From positions 4,809,773 to 4,873,772 of the forward strand of contig CM039141.1 in NCBI GenBank assembly GCA_022036555.1: DNA of 64,000 nt, given 5' to 3'. Within the stretch, counting starts at the first letter, position 1. Every line of letters begins with the position of its first letter. The translations under genes were made by a program, and so were the position numbers. This document shows positions 47,247 to 58,050 of this stretch, one piece after another. The notes under the pieces were generated by a model, which was not told the origin of the DNA, did not search any database, and saw only the letters and a list, made by a program, of their open reading frames with translations. The stretch is from Microstegium vimineum. Taxonomy: Eukaryota > Streptophyta > Magnoliopsida > Poales > Poaceae.

Positions 47247-48185
47247 TATCGGGTATGAAGGTAAGGGGTACCCTAAACCCGTTGATAAATTAACGCTAAA
47301 ACATAGCAACCATTTTTAAGACAGGAACCAGCCCACTGCTCAAGTCAGTAAGGAAAGGCCCATCACGTGAAGGCCCCTTGCACCGGCTATGGCAACAAGT
47401 CTCGGGCCGGCCCACCTCGACGGAAAGAGACAGACGAAGGGCCGAACGAACGACCCCTCGGTCTCCACCTCAATGCCGAATGATGGACGAGGGGCCAGAC
47501 GAACGACCCCTCGGCCTCCACCTCGACGCCGAATGACGGACGAGGGGCAGCCGAATGATGGACGAGGGGCCGAACGAAGGACCCCTCGGCCTCCACCTCG
47601 ACGCCGAATGACGGACGAGGGGCCGAACGAATGACCCCTCGGCCTCCACCTCGACATCAAATGACGGACCGAGGGTCGAGCGAGCGACCCCTCGGCCTCC
47701 ACCTCAACACCGGGTGACGGACGAGGGGTCGAACGAACGACCCCTCGCCCTCTACTTCGATCCCTCCGAATCCGCCTCTGCTCCGACCCTACCTCGACGC
47801 CGAGTGACAGACCAGGGGTCGGACGAACGACCCCCGCACGGGAGGCTCGATCAGCCCAACTGCTCCTGACATGGGTTAAAGTAAATCCGCCTAACGCCAT
47901 GGGCGCCCGCGTCCGCAGTCAAATCCAACAACTCTCCGTCATGTCCCTGATTCCTGTCAACTGTGTTGCTACTGCCGCCACGACGCGAGTACGGACTCCA
48001 TCAGCACCCCTCGGAACGTGAACAGTGCAGCCCTCGACAACGACTTCGGGGATACGACAGAGCCACGCAGGGCTTGCCCCCCCTCGACCGAGGGGCCTGA
48101 CCCCTCCCTCCAACAACTCCGGCATGGGGCCCGTTCCATCCGCCCCGTCTCACTTCCGCTGTGGGATTCGCGCCCATCTGCGGAA
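47247..48185 (+). repeat. Gypsy 3' LTR, truncated
   Basis: Matches the first 1.08 kb of the 5' LTR with fewer 53-bp units (about six, one rearranged). The first bases are TATCGGG instead of TGTCGGG, a G to A change at the LTR edge. It stops abruptly after CGCCCATCTGCGGAA; the 5' LTR continues for another 560 bp (33654-34213). Confidence 0.9.
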
Positions 48186-50747
48186 TAGCTGACCTTCTAG
48201 TTCTTTGAGACCTTCTAGGGGCCTCTGGCACTTGGTCCACTATGGGCTGTTGTTGTTCTTCCTCATTAGCAGCATCTGATTCTATAGGCTCCTGATGGAC
48301 AGGTTCCTCTTGTTCATTCGTTTTTGCTATGGGAGAATTCACAACAGGCGTTGTCACCGCAGTGTCCTATACTGCTGGTGCAACATTGGTAGCAGGTAAC
48401 ATAAAGTATGGTTCTTCAACCATCGGAGTGGGTACATGTACCTGCTTCTCCTCAAATCTAATTTCACGTGTTACCTTGCTCCCCCTGATCATGTCATTCT
48501 CCAAGAACACAACGTGTCTTGTTTCAACAAATTTCGTGTATCTATCAGAACAATAGAATCGATATCCTTTCGATCTTTCTAGATAGCCAATGAAATGGCA
48601 GCTGATGGTCTTGGAGTCTAATTTTTCCAATATTTGGGTTAAAAACCTTTGCCTCAGCTGGATAGCCCCACACACGTAAGTGCTTAAGTGAGGGTTCTCT
48701 TCCTGTCCATAATTCATACGGTGTTTTCTGCACCGACTTGCTTGGTACTCGATTAAGTATATGAATAGCGGTTTTCAGTGCCTCCATCCATAAACCAACC
48801 GACAGTGTAGAGTAGCTCATCATGCTTCTCACCATATCCATTAGGGTACGGTTTCTTCTTTCAGCCACTCCATTCTGCTGAGGCTCCCCCGGTGTGGAGT
48901 ATTGAGCGACTATGTCATTTTCCTGTAGGAACCTTGCAAAGGGACCTGGAATTTGGCCATACGGGGTATGTCGCCCATAATACTCTCCACCACGGTCTGA
49001 TCAAACTATCTTTATTTTCAAGTTGTGTTGATTTTCAATTTCGGCTTTAAATATCTTAAATTTATCCAATGCTTCTGTTCTTTCTTTAATTGGAGAAATA
49101 TAACCATAACGAGAGTAATCATCTGTGAATGTTATGAACGAATCATAACCATCCACGCTTTTCATTGGGAATGGACCGCAAATGTCCGTGTGGATTATTT
49201 CTAATACTCTCGTGCTTCGTTTAGCATCTTTCTTTATTTTCTTAACATATTTTCCTTTGATGCAATCAACACATTGTTCTAAATCGGAGAATTCTAAATG
49301 CGGAAGAATCGATTGTTTCACTAAGCGTTCTATTCTCCCCCTCGAAATATGGCCCAAACGACAATGCCATAGCTTCGAAGAGACGCTTTCATTTCTCTTC
49401 CGCTTCTTATTCTCATTTGTAGATTGGGAGATATTCACATCATTCACAACATGATTCATATTTTCAGCAAGAGATAATAAATAAAGCTTGTCTTGTCGGA
49501 AGGCAAGACCAACACACTTATCATTATTATCAAATAGTTCACATCTGCCATTACCAAAATGACAGCCAAATCCATCATCATCGAGTTTCGATACACTTAT
49601 TAAATTCCTACGTAAAGAGGGAACATAGAGTACATTCATAAGCTTAAGTACAAAGCCATCTTTTAATTCTAAATCTAGATCGCCAATGGCTTCAACTCCA
49701 GCTTGTGAGCTCTTTGCAGGGTTCTCCTCCCACTTAACCCCTGTAAAGAGTTCGAAACGTGAATTGTTGCACCTGAATCAATCCACCAAGAGTTGTTCGA
49801 ATAACATAAAAACAGGGATTCATCTACAAATATGATAGTATCATCACCTTTCTTTAGTAGCTTTTTTAGGTAGACAGGGCAATCTCTCTTGTAATGCCCT
49901 CTCTTGAAGCATTCCTTGCACTGGTCTTTCTCAGCATTGCCATATTTTCTATAGTCCTCATCCTGAGAGTCCTTTTCTTTTCCCTTTGCAAGTGTGTTTT
50001 CTTGTGGCTTGGAGGGAGAGCCTTTATTCCACTGGGGTTTCCCCTGTGGTTTCTTGTAAAAGTTCTTTCTTTTATTATCCTTCACAAGATGAGCTGATTC
50101 ACCTTGTGCGGACTTGATTCTCTCTTCCTCTTGGACACACATTGCAATGAGCTTTTCAATGTCCCAGTTTTCAGGCATCATATTGTAATTCACAGCAAAA
50201 GTTTCGAATTCTTTTGGCAGTGAAAAAAAGACCAAGTGGATGAGGAACTTGTCATTGATCCCCAAATCCATAGTCTTTAATTTCGCTGCTATGGTGTTCA
50301 TTTTCAATATGTGCTGACGCACACCACCACCATTGTACTTCTCAGATACAAGTTTATGTATCATTGTGCTTGCTGTGGCCTTAGAAGACCCAGTAAACTG
50401 GCTCTTTACCCTTCAAGGTAATCAATGGCGGTGATGCATTCTGGGATTGACCCTCGGATTTGGTCTTCAATGGTGGCTTTCGCCACCAACATGCATTTTC
50501 TGTTGGATTGAATCCAACGCCTGTGTTCGATGTCATATTTCATCCTGACTTCTGCAAAATCACGCTTTCGGGCGTGAAAAGCTTCGTCAGTTTCATCGGT
50601 TCTCTTCTCCGGTTCCTTTGGAATAGTAGGACACGGGGAAGTGATGGCAAGATCAATCTCTGCCAGTGCAAGTTCCAACTTGTATTTCTCCCGTCACACA
50701 CGGTAGTTGGTACCGTTGAGCGGAGGAATGTTGTTTATGTTTACCAT
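48186..50747 (-). pseudogene. Copia gag-protease-integrase (decayed)
   Basis: Starts at ATG 50747 (MVNINNIPPLNGTNYRV), where a Trp codon has become TGA. Gag continues with LALAEIDLAI, and later the zinc knuckle CKECFKRGHYKRDC. Protease motif is WWIDSGATIHVSN. The integrase pre-domain LWHCRLGHISRGRIERLV and core IHTDICGPFPMKSVDGYDSF, FTDDYSRYGYI, QQNGVAERRNRTLMDM, and VWGYPAEAKV are visible. Stops or frameshifts occur near 50406, 49670, 49001 and 48650. The chain ends in APRRSQRTRRSAIP at the Gypsy junction; the reverse transcriptase that should follow is absent. Confidence 0.9.
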
Positions 50748-52163
50748 TCCTATAACTCCTGAAATTTATCCAAAGAAAAGTGAGAAACATTCATCATGAA
50801 ATTGCATGTCTTAACTTAACGTTGGTCAAAATTAAACATACAATTCCTCTATGCAAAAATTTATACATCACCGTTGGGCAGAAGTAAAATAAATGCATAG
50901 CTATTCATTATAATAATGTTATTAACAACGTTGGTCAGAAAATAACAGTATTATAATCTCAACAAAATTATCGAAAATCATAATTCACTCAAAATTAAAT
51001 TATCCCGTTGGTTCAAATTTCATTAAGAGGCAATTCAATATTTTATTCGCAGCGGAAACAATTAAAATTGTTCATACTCTTATTTTCCAGAAAATTCAAT
51101 TTGTATTATTCTCTAAACAAAATATCGTTGGATAAAATTTGTATAGAGAATAATCCATCAAATTTCAATTCAAATACAAAGGGAATTCATAACTATTTCT
51201 GGAAAATAGAATAAATGAAATTGTTCGAAATATTATTTTCTAGAATGTTCTTCAAGTGATTATTCTTTGAATTAAAATTATCGTTGGATAAATTTGTTCA
51301 GAGAAACAGTTCACCAAAATTTCATTTCAAATTTATTTAAATGTCAATTCTATTTAATTTCTGGAAAATAAAAATTGAAAAAGGGTTCACTGTTCATTGG
51401 CGGCTGGGGCAGACCAGAGGCCATTTGGGCCCAGTTGGCCGCACGCGCGCGGTCTTCTCCCTCCCCCAGGCCGCAACGTGGGCCTGGGCCGGGAAAGCCG
51501 CGTCCCGCCTGGGCTCAAAGTCGGCCCAGCAGCCTCGGATCACCCGCGGCCGTCGGATCTAGGGCGTCGGGGATCGGACGGCTGCGTGTCCTTTTCGCGG
51601 GATCAAAACCGGACTCAGCCGCTCCCCCCCCCCCCGCCCCCCGAAACCCTAATCATTTCATTCCATCCCCTCCCCTTTCTCCTCAGAGCCGCGGCGGCCC
51701 GAGGCACGGCAGCGGCGGCCTGCGGCGATTCTAGCCGGGAGAGCTCTCCCCCTTCCCCGCGCCGCTCCGTTCTCCCTCAGCGCGCGAGCAGCAGAGAGGA
51801 CGCGGCGGGCAGCACCGGAGGAAGAAGTGAGGCGCTGTCGCGGGGCCCCCCGCCGGCGTGCGAGCTCGCCTACGGCTGAGCTCGCCGCCGTCGGGCGGCT
51901 CTGCGGCTGTGCCGTTTCGTCGGCAAGGCAGAGGTAAGGGTGGGGTTGTTCATGCGGTTGGGTTTCGTTTTCTTGTGCTTTCTGTGGATCGGGATCCTTT
52001 ACGGTTTCATTGGATTGAGTTTCGTTATCCCGATCTAGAGTTCGTTCTTGGTTCTTGTCCCTAACCCATACTGTTCTTCGATTAGGGTTAGGGTTTTGGT
52101 TTGGTTTAGCCGATTAGGCTTTGATCCGAGTGGATCCCCTCCGTAGGAGGCCACTGATATCAT
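50748..52163 (-). other. Copia 5' leader with host-like promoter/5' UTR sequence
   Basis: 1.4 kb between the 5' LTR and gag. 50760-51370 is AT-rich. 51400-52140 reads, on the plus strand, like a grass gene 5' end: CGTCGGATC and GGATCGGACGG motifs, a C-rich run, GAAACCCTAATC, GC-rich leader, then a splice-donor-like CAGAGGTAAGG at about 51932 followed by T-rich intron-like sequence. It is antisense to the element. No coding homology was recognised. Confidence 0.5.
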
Positions 52164-52250
52164 TGATAGATTCTAAGATCGTCTAGGAGCGGATCCAGTA
52201 GATATTTAGTTCGGGTAGTAGTAGATGTATGCAGTTCATATGCCGTGTAC

Positions 52251-52287
<37 letters not shown>

Positions 52288-52662
52288 AGACCAGAGGGGT
52301 CGACGGGGGGAGGTGCAGTAGCGGCGGCGGCGGCGTTAGGGTTGGAGCCGCCGTCGGTCATGGGCGTCGATGTCCCGTTAGCAGTCGCCTCTGTCGTCAT
52401 CTGGGTGCTCGACGCGTCGGTGGTACTTCCCGCCGCTTGCAGTGCCCCCTATAGATCGGTCTAGGGATTTGGGATGTCGGTGGGGAGTTGGCGGCGTCAG
52501 GTGAACCTTGGTTAGCGTGCCTGGCGCCCCGGCCCCCACCTTTCCTTATATAATACTGTGCGACGGGGGCCCACCAACCACATGGTTGGGCGCCCCCGAT
52601 CAAGGCGTAACCTAGGACCCGTTAGTCCGTTGGACCTAACAGGAGGAGATCTAATTCCAACA
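52164..52662 (-). repeat. Copia 5' LTR (499 bp)
   Basis: Direct repeat of 31666-32161; a longer pure GA run (52255-52281) and one extra GCG unit account for the size difference. TATATAAGG box on the minus strand near 52545. Confidence 0.92.
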
Positions 52663-53220
52663 GCCTCTTAACGCCGGTCCGGTGGCCCCTAACGGCCCGT
52701 CGTGGCCGCAGGAGCTGATCGACCACACCACCTTTTGGCCTCCATCACGTTGGGGTCCATGCACGACTGCGTGTGGTGGTTCATGGACACGAGCGCCCAG
52801 TTGGTGACGACGCCGCCAACGCGGCCTCGCCTGACGATCAGAGCGTTGAACAGTTTCACGTTGGGCCGCGCCAGGAGAGGAGGCGGCTCATGACGGTGGA
52901 CGTGAAGAGCGCGGCGTGCCTGACCACCACTTAGTCATTGGCGCCGGCCTCCTCGTCGTCGTATGCGACGCCCAGCTCATCCAGGAACAGGTGCGCCGGT
53001 TTCCGCACCACCATCGCCGAGAACAGCTGCATATATATGCCCGCCCAGCCACGCGCCGCTGCCCGGGGACACCGACTGCTCACTGCTCCACGATGGCGCA
53101 GGACGACGCGCGGATGGGCCCAGCGGCGGCGGCGGCCACGACGGACGACGGCGGGGTGCGCGTGGACGCCGGGAGACGGGCGCCCGCGAAGGAGGACTTG
53201 AGGAGAGACGTGGTGGCCAT

Positions 53221-53407
53221 GGCTGAAAGTTTCTTACGACTCAGAGGCCGGCGTGAGAAATAAATTTGTGACAATTTGTAAAGACAGTTTGACTTTTGAC
53301 ACTTTGTTGGCTCCATCTTTATTCAGAACAGCACATATTTGTGACCGGAGAGACGGGCTAACGGCAGCTTCCATCGTACGTACCGAACATGTGCGCCGCT
53401 TTTTTTT
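53221..53407. other. Spacer between THI4 and BBE-like relics
   Basis: Short AT-rich spacer; nothing recognised. Confidence 0.4.
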
Positions 53408-54115
53408 CTAATAATAATGCAACGTTGGTATGCTCTGGGCATTGTAGAAGACATTGGCAGGATCTATACGTGTCTTGACCCGGACGAGCCGATCGAAGTT
53501 CTCCGCGGTGAAGTAGGCCGCGCCCCAGGTCGCCCGCGCATGGCTAACCGACGCCGCCAATCTCACCGGGCCGAGGCTCTCGGCCCAGCCCATGAGGTCG
53601 ATGTCGATGTAGTTGACGTACGCGCGGCGAGGGTTGGAGGACACGTGCGGCGTCATGACCGAGAAGTACAGAGATCGGAGTCATTCGATGTGTGCAGTTC
53701 CGCCGTCGTCGCCGGAGTCCCCGTCCCAGGTGACGCAGTACTGAAGGGCGTAGAGGTTGCCGGCGCGGATGGCCAGCGACGCGGTACGCGCGCAGAGAAC
53801 TGCGCGCTGGAGGCCGCGCCGGGAGGTGGGCAGCACCACTGCCTCCGGCTTGCGAAGTTCCCGGGATGTGAAGCCGAGGTTCTGGATGGAGAAGTTGAAG
53901 ATGGTGGCGTAGCTCGGTGACTCGGCCATGGAGAAGTTACGGACGCCGGAGGCCCGGAGGCAGGACGACATGGACCTGGCGCGCACGCCGCCATTGTTGT
54001 CGCGTGGAGACGACAGCGATGATGCGATGGCATGGCGATGCGCTGACAAGAGTATGCTGAGGAGGAGTAGGCCTAGAAACAGTGATGAAGTTGGTGAGGT
54101 ATTGGTGGAGTACAT
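53408..54115 (-). pseudogene. Berberine-bridge-enzyme-like (FAD-linked oxidase) pseudogene with internal deletion
   Basis: ATG at 54115 opens a secretion signal (MYSTNTSPTSSLFLGLLLLS...), then FSIQNLGFTSRELRKPEAVV and CARTASLAIR, the N-terminal part of the FAD-binding domain. Immediately after come NLYALQYCVTWDGDSGD and TAHIE, a TGA where the family has Trp, and the C-terminal segment MTPHVSSNPRRAYVNYIDID, YFTAENFDRLVRVKTRIDP, stop at 53408. About 300 residues in between are missing, including the FAD-attachment region (the usual SGGHDYEG follows LAIR). Intact family members are secreted oxidases of around 530 residues acting on alkaloids, carbohydrates or monolignols. This copy cannot bind FAD normally. 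Confidence 0.85.
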
Positions 54116-54478
54116 GGTGATAGTGCTCTCACACTCTAGTGCTTGTCCAAACAGTAGCGTTCTTGAGTTCGGCTAGTTTCCTTCTAAACATGGGTATGGC
54201 TACTGTATCTGTATGATCACTCATCACTGGTCTTGGATGATATATATACTATTCAACTCAACACGGGGCAACTTGGCTGCTTAAGTACAGCTGTCCTTCG
54301 TTTCCAAGAACTAAACTTAATGATCGTTGACTAATGATTAATCTAACATTTGTAGGTACAGAATTCACAGTGGATTTATATTTAAATGTGCTGTTTTTTT
54401 ATTATGTTTCCAAGAACAATGGAATATAAGAGACCCGGCGCACGGAGTAATATTTGGGAATGTTCTCTGTCTATATTA

Positions 54479-54634
54479 CTCTCTCCATTTTAAAGCATAA
54501 GATGTCTTAATTTTTTCACTAGGTACATAGTTTTTGTTACGCAATTAATAAATATGCATTACGTCGAGACTAGATGTATAGAGAGCAATGTTTTTAGAAA
54601 AACTAAAACATCAGGTAATTTAAAATGGATAAAG
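54479..54634. mobile_element. Stowaway-like MITE
   Basis: 156-bp AT-rich element with TA at both sides. Left end CTCTCTCCATTTTAAAGCAT; right end on the other strand CTTTATCCATTTTAAATTAC. Internal TAAGATGTC / GATGTTTTA inversion extends the repeat. Confidence 0.75.
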
Positions 54635-55620
54635 TATGTTTTTCTTATTATAAGAATGATAAAAGGGACCACCGACGTGTTCATCCAATGGGCATATATA
54701 TTTCGATATTAATTGAAGAAAGCGTAATACATATCGTTGGATTTTATGATGATGTAACTCCTTAAATAAAAATTCACACCTAATACAAATAATAAATAGT
54801 GAAATTAGAATAATATTAATGCATGAAGGGATTTAAAATTCAACTATATAAATATGCATGTAGGGATTTAAAATACAACTATATAAATCTATTGATAAAG
54901 ACAACTCTAAAAACAAAATATATATTAGCAAAATATTTTGAATAGTCAAACCTAAAATTGTTTGACTTGGACCATATTTAGAATTTGATTTTTTTTAATT
55001 TGGAGGTAGTTTTTGCTCTTATTCTAGCATTGCCAAAGACATGGTCTCTAGTATAATAATATATACTAGATAAATATCTAGCGGGGACATTTGCATGGAT
55101 CACAACTATACAATATATGACACTATATAACAATTAATAAGATGAAATGCAATTTTAAGAAATATCTAATGATACTTTAATATGTATCATGGAGGGTGCC
55201 AACGTTTAGTTTCTTCGTTAATTCCATGGGAAGAATGATACTTTAATAAGTATTGTTTTCCTTCGTTTAAAGAACCAAACTTAGGACCTGTTTGAAAAAA
55301 GAAAAGAAAAGTATGTCATTTAAAAATGTTAAATTAAAGGAAGCCAAGGAGCCAAACGAGAACCGAAGTAATGGTGGGGGTTTGAGGCATGTTTGCCCCT
55401 TTGGTAGACCGGCCTCTGACCGGTACAGTAGCTGAGGCGGCACTTGAACAACTGGTATGGATGTATATATGGTTGTATGCATTATTTGTGCCCGGCCCTT
55501 TCTCATGTCGGGCGATGTAGACGTCATCAATCCACAGATGACCATCTGCACCCAGTGTTGGCCCATAAATCTGTGAGTTCCTGGATGGCACAAACCGAGT
55601 GGTGCCCGACCCATCGCCTA
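54635..55620. other. AT-rich spacer with one coding-like fragment
   Basis: Mostly AT-rich. On the minus strand 55334-55600 reads PSRNSQIYGPTLGADGHLWI and continues through a Ser-rich part to a hydrophobic end before a stop, which has the look of a gene tail, perhaps of a GPI-anchored protein. I do not recognise the family. Confidence 0.35.
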
Positions 55621-55743
55621 GCCCTGTTCGCTTGGCTTATCAGCCACCAAAACGTCAGTAAAACAATGTTTTTGTCTCACAGAAAAACAGCCAAAAACAC
55701 ATCACCCGGCTTATCAACCACAAAAACAGCGATAGGAACAGGC
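55621..55743. mobile_element. hAT-like MITE, about 123 bp
   Basis: Ends GCCCTGTTCGCTTGGCTTAT and, on the other strand, GCCTGTTCCTATCGCTGTTT, with a second internal inversion GGCTTATCA.CCAC on both arms. It interrupts the coding-like minus-strand fragments on either side. Confidence 0.6.
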
Positions 55744-57424
55744 GTTGACTGTCTGTTAGCTTTCATCCTTGTTGCCTCCGTAGTTGGCTCTGTGCTACCT
55801 TCACCTTCTGTAGATAGTGGCACCGAATCTTCCGTGGTAGTCGACACAATTTGTGGGTACAAATTAACCTATAATAATAATTGATTAATCCGCGCAATGC
55901 ATGGTTAAAACAAATCAAGTTTGACGGTTTATTTTTCTAAAGCTAAATACGTCTTAAGTTAATGAATATGGATAGAGGAGTACATGTTTGATATTTGGTT
56001 TAAAAGAATGGAATTTTAGCTCTATATTTTCTCAACAATAATATCTACATTTAAGTTTCAAATTATAAGTTATACTATAATGTGCATTTAGGTTCTTAGC
56101 AGAAGCTATGTGAATAGAAAAATAAAAACTGATTTATAATTTAGAACAGGGGAGTATTTGATATCAAAGTATTGGTTTCTTTTTCAGAGTACACACACAT
56201 TTTGAGAGGGGCAAGCAAATTAATACAGCACGTACGTACCTAGATACTGCTAGGATGGATGAAACTTGTGGGGAGAGCTAGGTCGGGAGGCGGAACGGCG
56301 CTAATGCGCTATACACCCCGTGTGATGCCTGCTCCTGCTTCCAGAAAGCGATCGGTACGCTCGCTTCGTCCCTGAAGAGACGATCAGGGCTATGCCCAGG
56401 TGTCGGCACAAGGCGATCGCCTCAATGGCGCTGAACTGCACCAGATCGGCGCGCAGGTCGTCGTCCTTGTCGGGGCAGAACAAGTCGAGACGCTGGGCCA
56501 GGATGCAGCGGCTGTGGAAACCGGCTGGAACTCTCTTTCTTACACGCGCCATAGGCATAGGCGTATACAACACGATACAACTTGTATATGCGGAAGGCAT
56601 AGGCGTCGGACACAGAGACAAAAACCTCACGACTCACAGTCCACGCCTTCGTTTATAAGCATGATATATACAGTCATAAACAGTGAAACAGCCTGTTTAC
56701 CCGTCATCAAAATGATCAATCGATTTTCAAGTAGAAATGGATTGAGAATTTGCATGTAATCGAATCCGATTAGCACTATTTATCATGCTTTAATTCAAAA
56801 CCGAAACGGATATTATCTAATACGAATAAAAAAACATACCTCGAATTTGGGTTCGTATATATCTACTTGATTTCGAAGATCACATATATAGTTTCTTATC
56901 GATAGTTTTATAGTAGAAATAAAATCAATATGCATGTAACAAGCATATAAGATTTAAAATGCAATTATATAAAATCTATTGATAAAGACAACTAAAAAAT
57001 AACATTACAATAATAAATATTCCAATAATAAAACATTTAAAACATCAATGACAGTGTGGTTAAGTATTTCCACACATACAAATATTTAAATCAATTAAGA
57101 AATTTAAATATGAAAAATATAATAATTATGTCAATAACCGTGCGAGCGTCGTGTCCGGTGTGTAGCATCCGATCGTTCACAATAAAGTTTCAGATAGGTC
57201 CTAGAGTGATCAGACGCGTCTTGAAAAACATGACCGCACTGAAACAACACTCTCAACTTAGAGTTAGCCATCAGACATCTATGAATCCAAACACACTCTA
57301 ACAAGCCACCTAACTGTTGTAAAACAGCAACGACGTAACGGTTGTAAAACAACAGCGACGTAGAAGGTAAACTAAAATCTAAATGGACGCGAAGAGAAGT
57401 CATAATTTCCCACAACATATGTAA
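55744..57424. other. Spacer with a GC-rich island
   Basis: AT-rich except 56300-56560, where a GC-rich minus-strand frame reads QRLDLFCPDKDDDLRADLVQ, then SAIEAIALCRHLG. Its composition is unlike its surroundings. No family recognised. Confidence 0.35.
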
Positions 57425-57718
57425 GGGCAACCACAATGTTGCAGAAAAGTTGTCCATAAGCATTAAAATATTATGTACCGGCTAGCTGAAACATTGTAGA
57501 AGTGATCCATATAGCAGTCCATAGCAAAGGATATCCATAGTGCTATGGACTACCCATAAGGATTAAATAAATATTGTCTTTTGTTCTTTCTCCCTCTCTC
57601 TCACTTCTGATTCCATCATGAAAGGTCCATATACATTGTGGCAACAACCATAGCTATAGTCTACTTACACAAAAACTGTCCATATAGACTACTTGGTCCA
57701 TATACATTGTGGTTGCTC
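57425..57718. mobile_element. Tourist-like MITE (PIF/Harbinger type)
   Basis: 294 bp with terminal inverted repeats GGGCAACCACAATGTTG and, on the other strand, GAGCAACCACAATGTATA, flanked by a TAA trinucleotide on each side (57422-57424, 57719-57721), the typical target duplication of this superfamily. Confidence 0.85.
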
Positions 57719-57796
57719 TAAGACCGCGAAGGAGCCTATCGGCACGCTAACCGGCCCCAAAGGCCCCCTTCCCCTACATGCGCAGGTTCAGCCAGA

Positions 57797-58000
57797 GGCC
57801 ATCAGCGACTAAGCACGGGTTCGGAAGCCCTCCGGGAGCAGGGCGAAGGCCGGAGGTAGCCGGAGGCCATCAGCAACTCGGCGCGGGTTCGAAAGCCTTC
57901 GAGAGCAAGGTGAAGGCCAAAGGTAGCCGCAGGCCATCAGCGACTTGGCGAAGGCTTTGAAGCCTCCGGAAGCAGCGCGAAGGTCCGAAGACGACGTGCC
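57797..58000. repeat. Three tandem copies of a 67/68-bp unit
   Basis: Units start with GGCCATCAGC at 57797, 57865 and 57932 and contain GGGTTCG.AAGCC, GAGCA and GCGAAGGCC. The short open frame across them is a by-product of the repeat. Confidence 0.8.
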
Positions 58001-58050
58001 TTCAGGGAAGCCGCGGAGGCTGGGAGTGCAGTGGGCCGCGGATGGGCCTC

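Larger units (their letters stand above)
32577..48185 (+). mobile_element. Gypsy LTR retrotransposon of the Tat type, nested in Copia, with 3' end deleted
   Basis: Left LTR 32577-34213 (TGTCGGG...CCGACA) and truncated right LTR 47247-48185 enclose gag, protease, reverse transcriptase, RNase H and integrase on the plus strand (Gypsy order). A long tract follows, with an antisense gene before the 3' LTR. A gene in that position and orientation is known from Tat-lineage elements such as Grande and RIRE2. The primer site after the left LTR starts TTGGCGCGTCAGG. Several stops and frameshifts show it cannot move on its own. No target duplication remains because the right edge is deleted. Confidence 0.9.
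31666..52662 (-). mobile_element. Copia LTR retrotransposon (minus strand), interrupted by a nested Gypsy element
   Basis: Bounded by LTRs at 31666-32161 and 52164-52662, both TG...CA in form, and by a perfect 5-bp target duplication GCCTC (31661-31665 and 52663-52667). Next to the right (5') LTR the primer site reads TGATATCAGTGGCC on the minus strand, like the initiator-Met tRNA site. Next to the left (3') LTR is a polypurine tract AGGGGGAGAA. Domain order on the minus strand is gag, protease, integrase, [missing reverse transcriptase], RNase H, which is Copia order. Without the Gypsy insertion the element is about 5.4 kb. Confidence 0.92.
31468..53220 (-). pseudogene. THI4: THI4 (thiamine thiazole synthase) pseudogene split by a 21-kb insertion
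   Basis: The N-terminal part (52663-53220, ATG at 53220) reads MATTSLLKSSFAGARLP (plastid transit peptide), then IVEQ, SPGSGAWLGG, FSAMVVRKPAHLFLDELG, FTSTVMSRLL, VTNWALVSMNHHTQSCMDP, CGHDGP. The C-terminal part (31468-31665) reads RLQDIGMITAVPGMKALD, then [12 protein letters not shown] and ASKDDEVV, stop at 31468. THI4 makes the thiazole half of thiamine in plastids, using a cysteine of its own chain as sulfur donor. This copy lacks most of the segment between the transit peptide and IVEQ, has a 7-bp duplication (TGAGCAG) that shifts the frame, further indels, and a deletion after residue ALDMNTAED. The retrotransposon cuts it exactly at the Arg-Leu-Gln codons. The gene was already or is now dead. 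Confidence 0.85.

Noticed and set aside
57778..57960. Short protein with repeated SATKHGFGSP-like units
   Set aside because: A by-product of the 67/68-bp tandem repeat.
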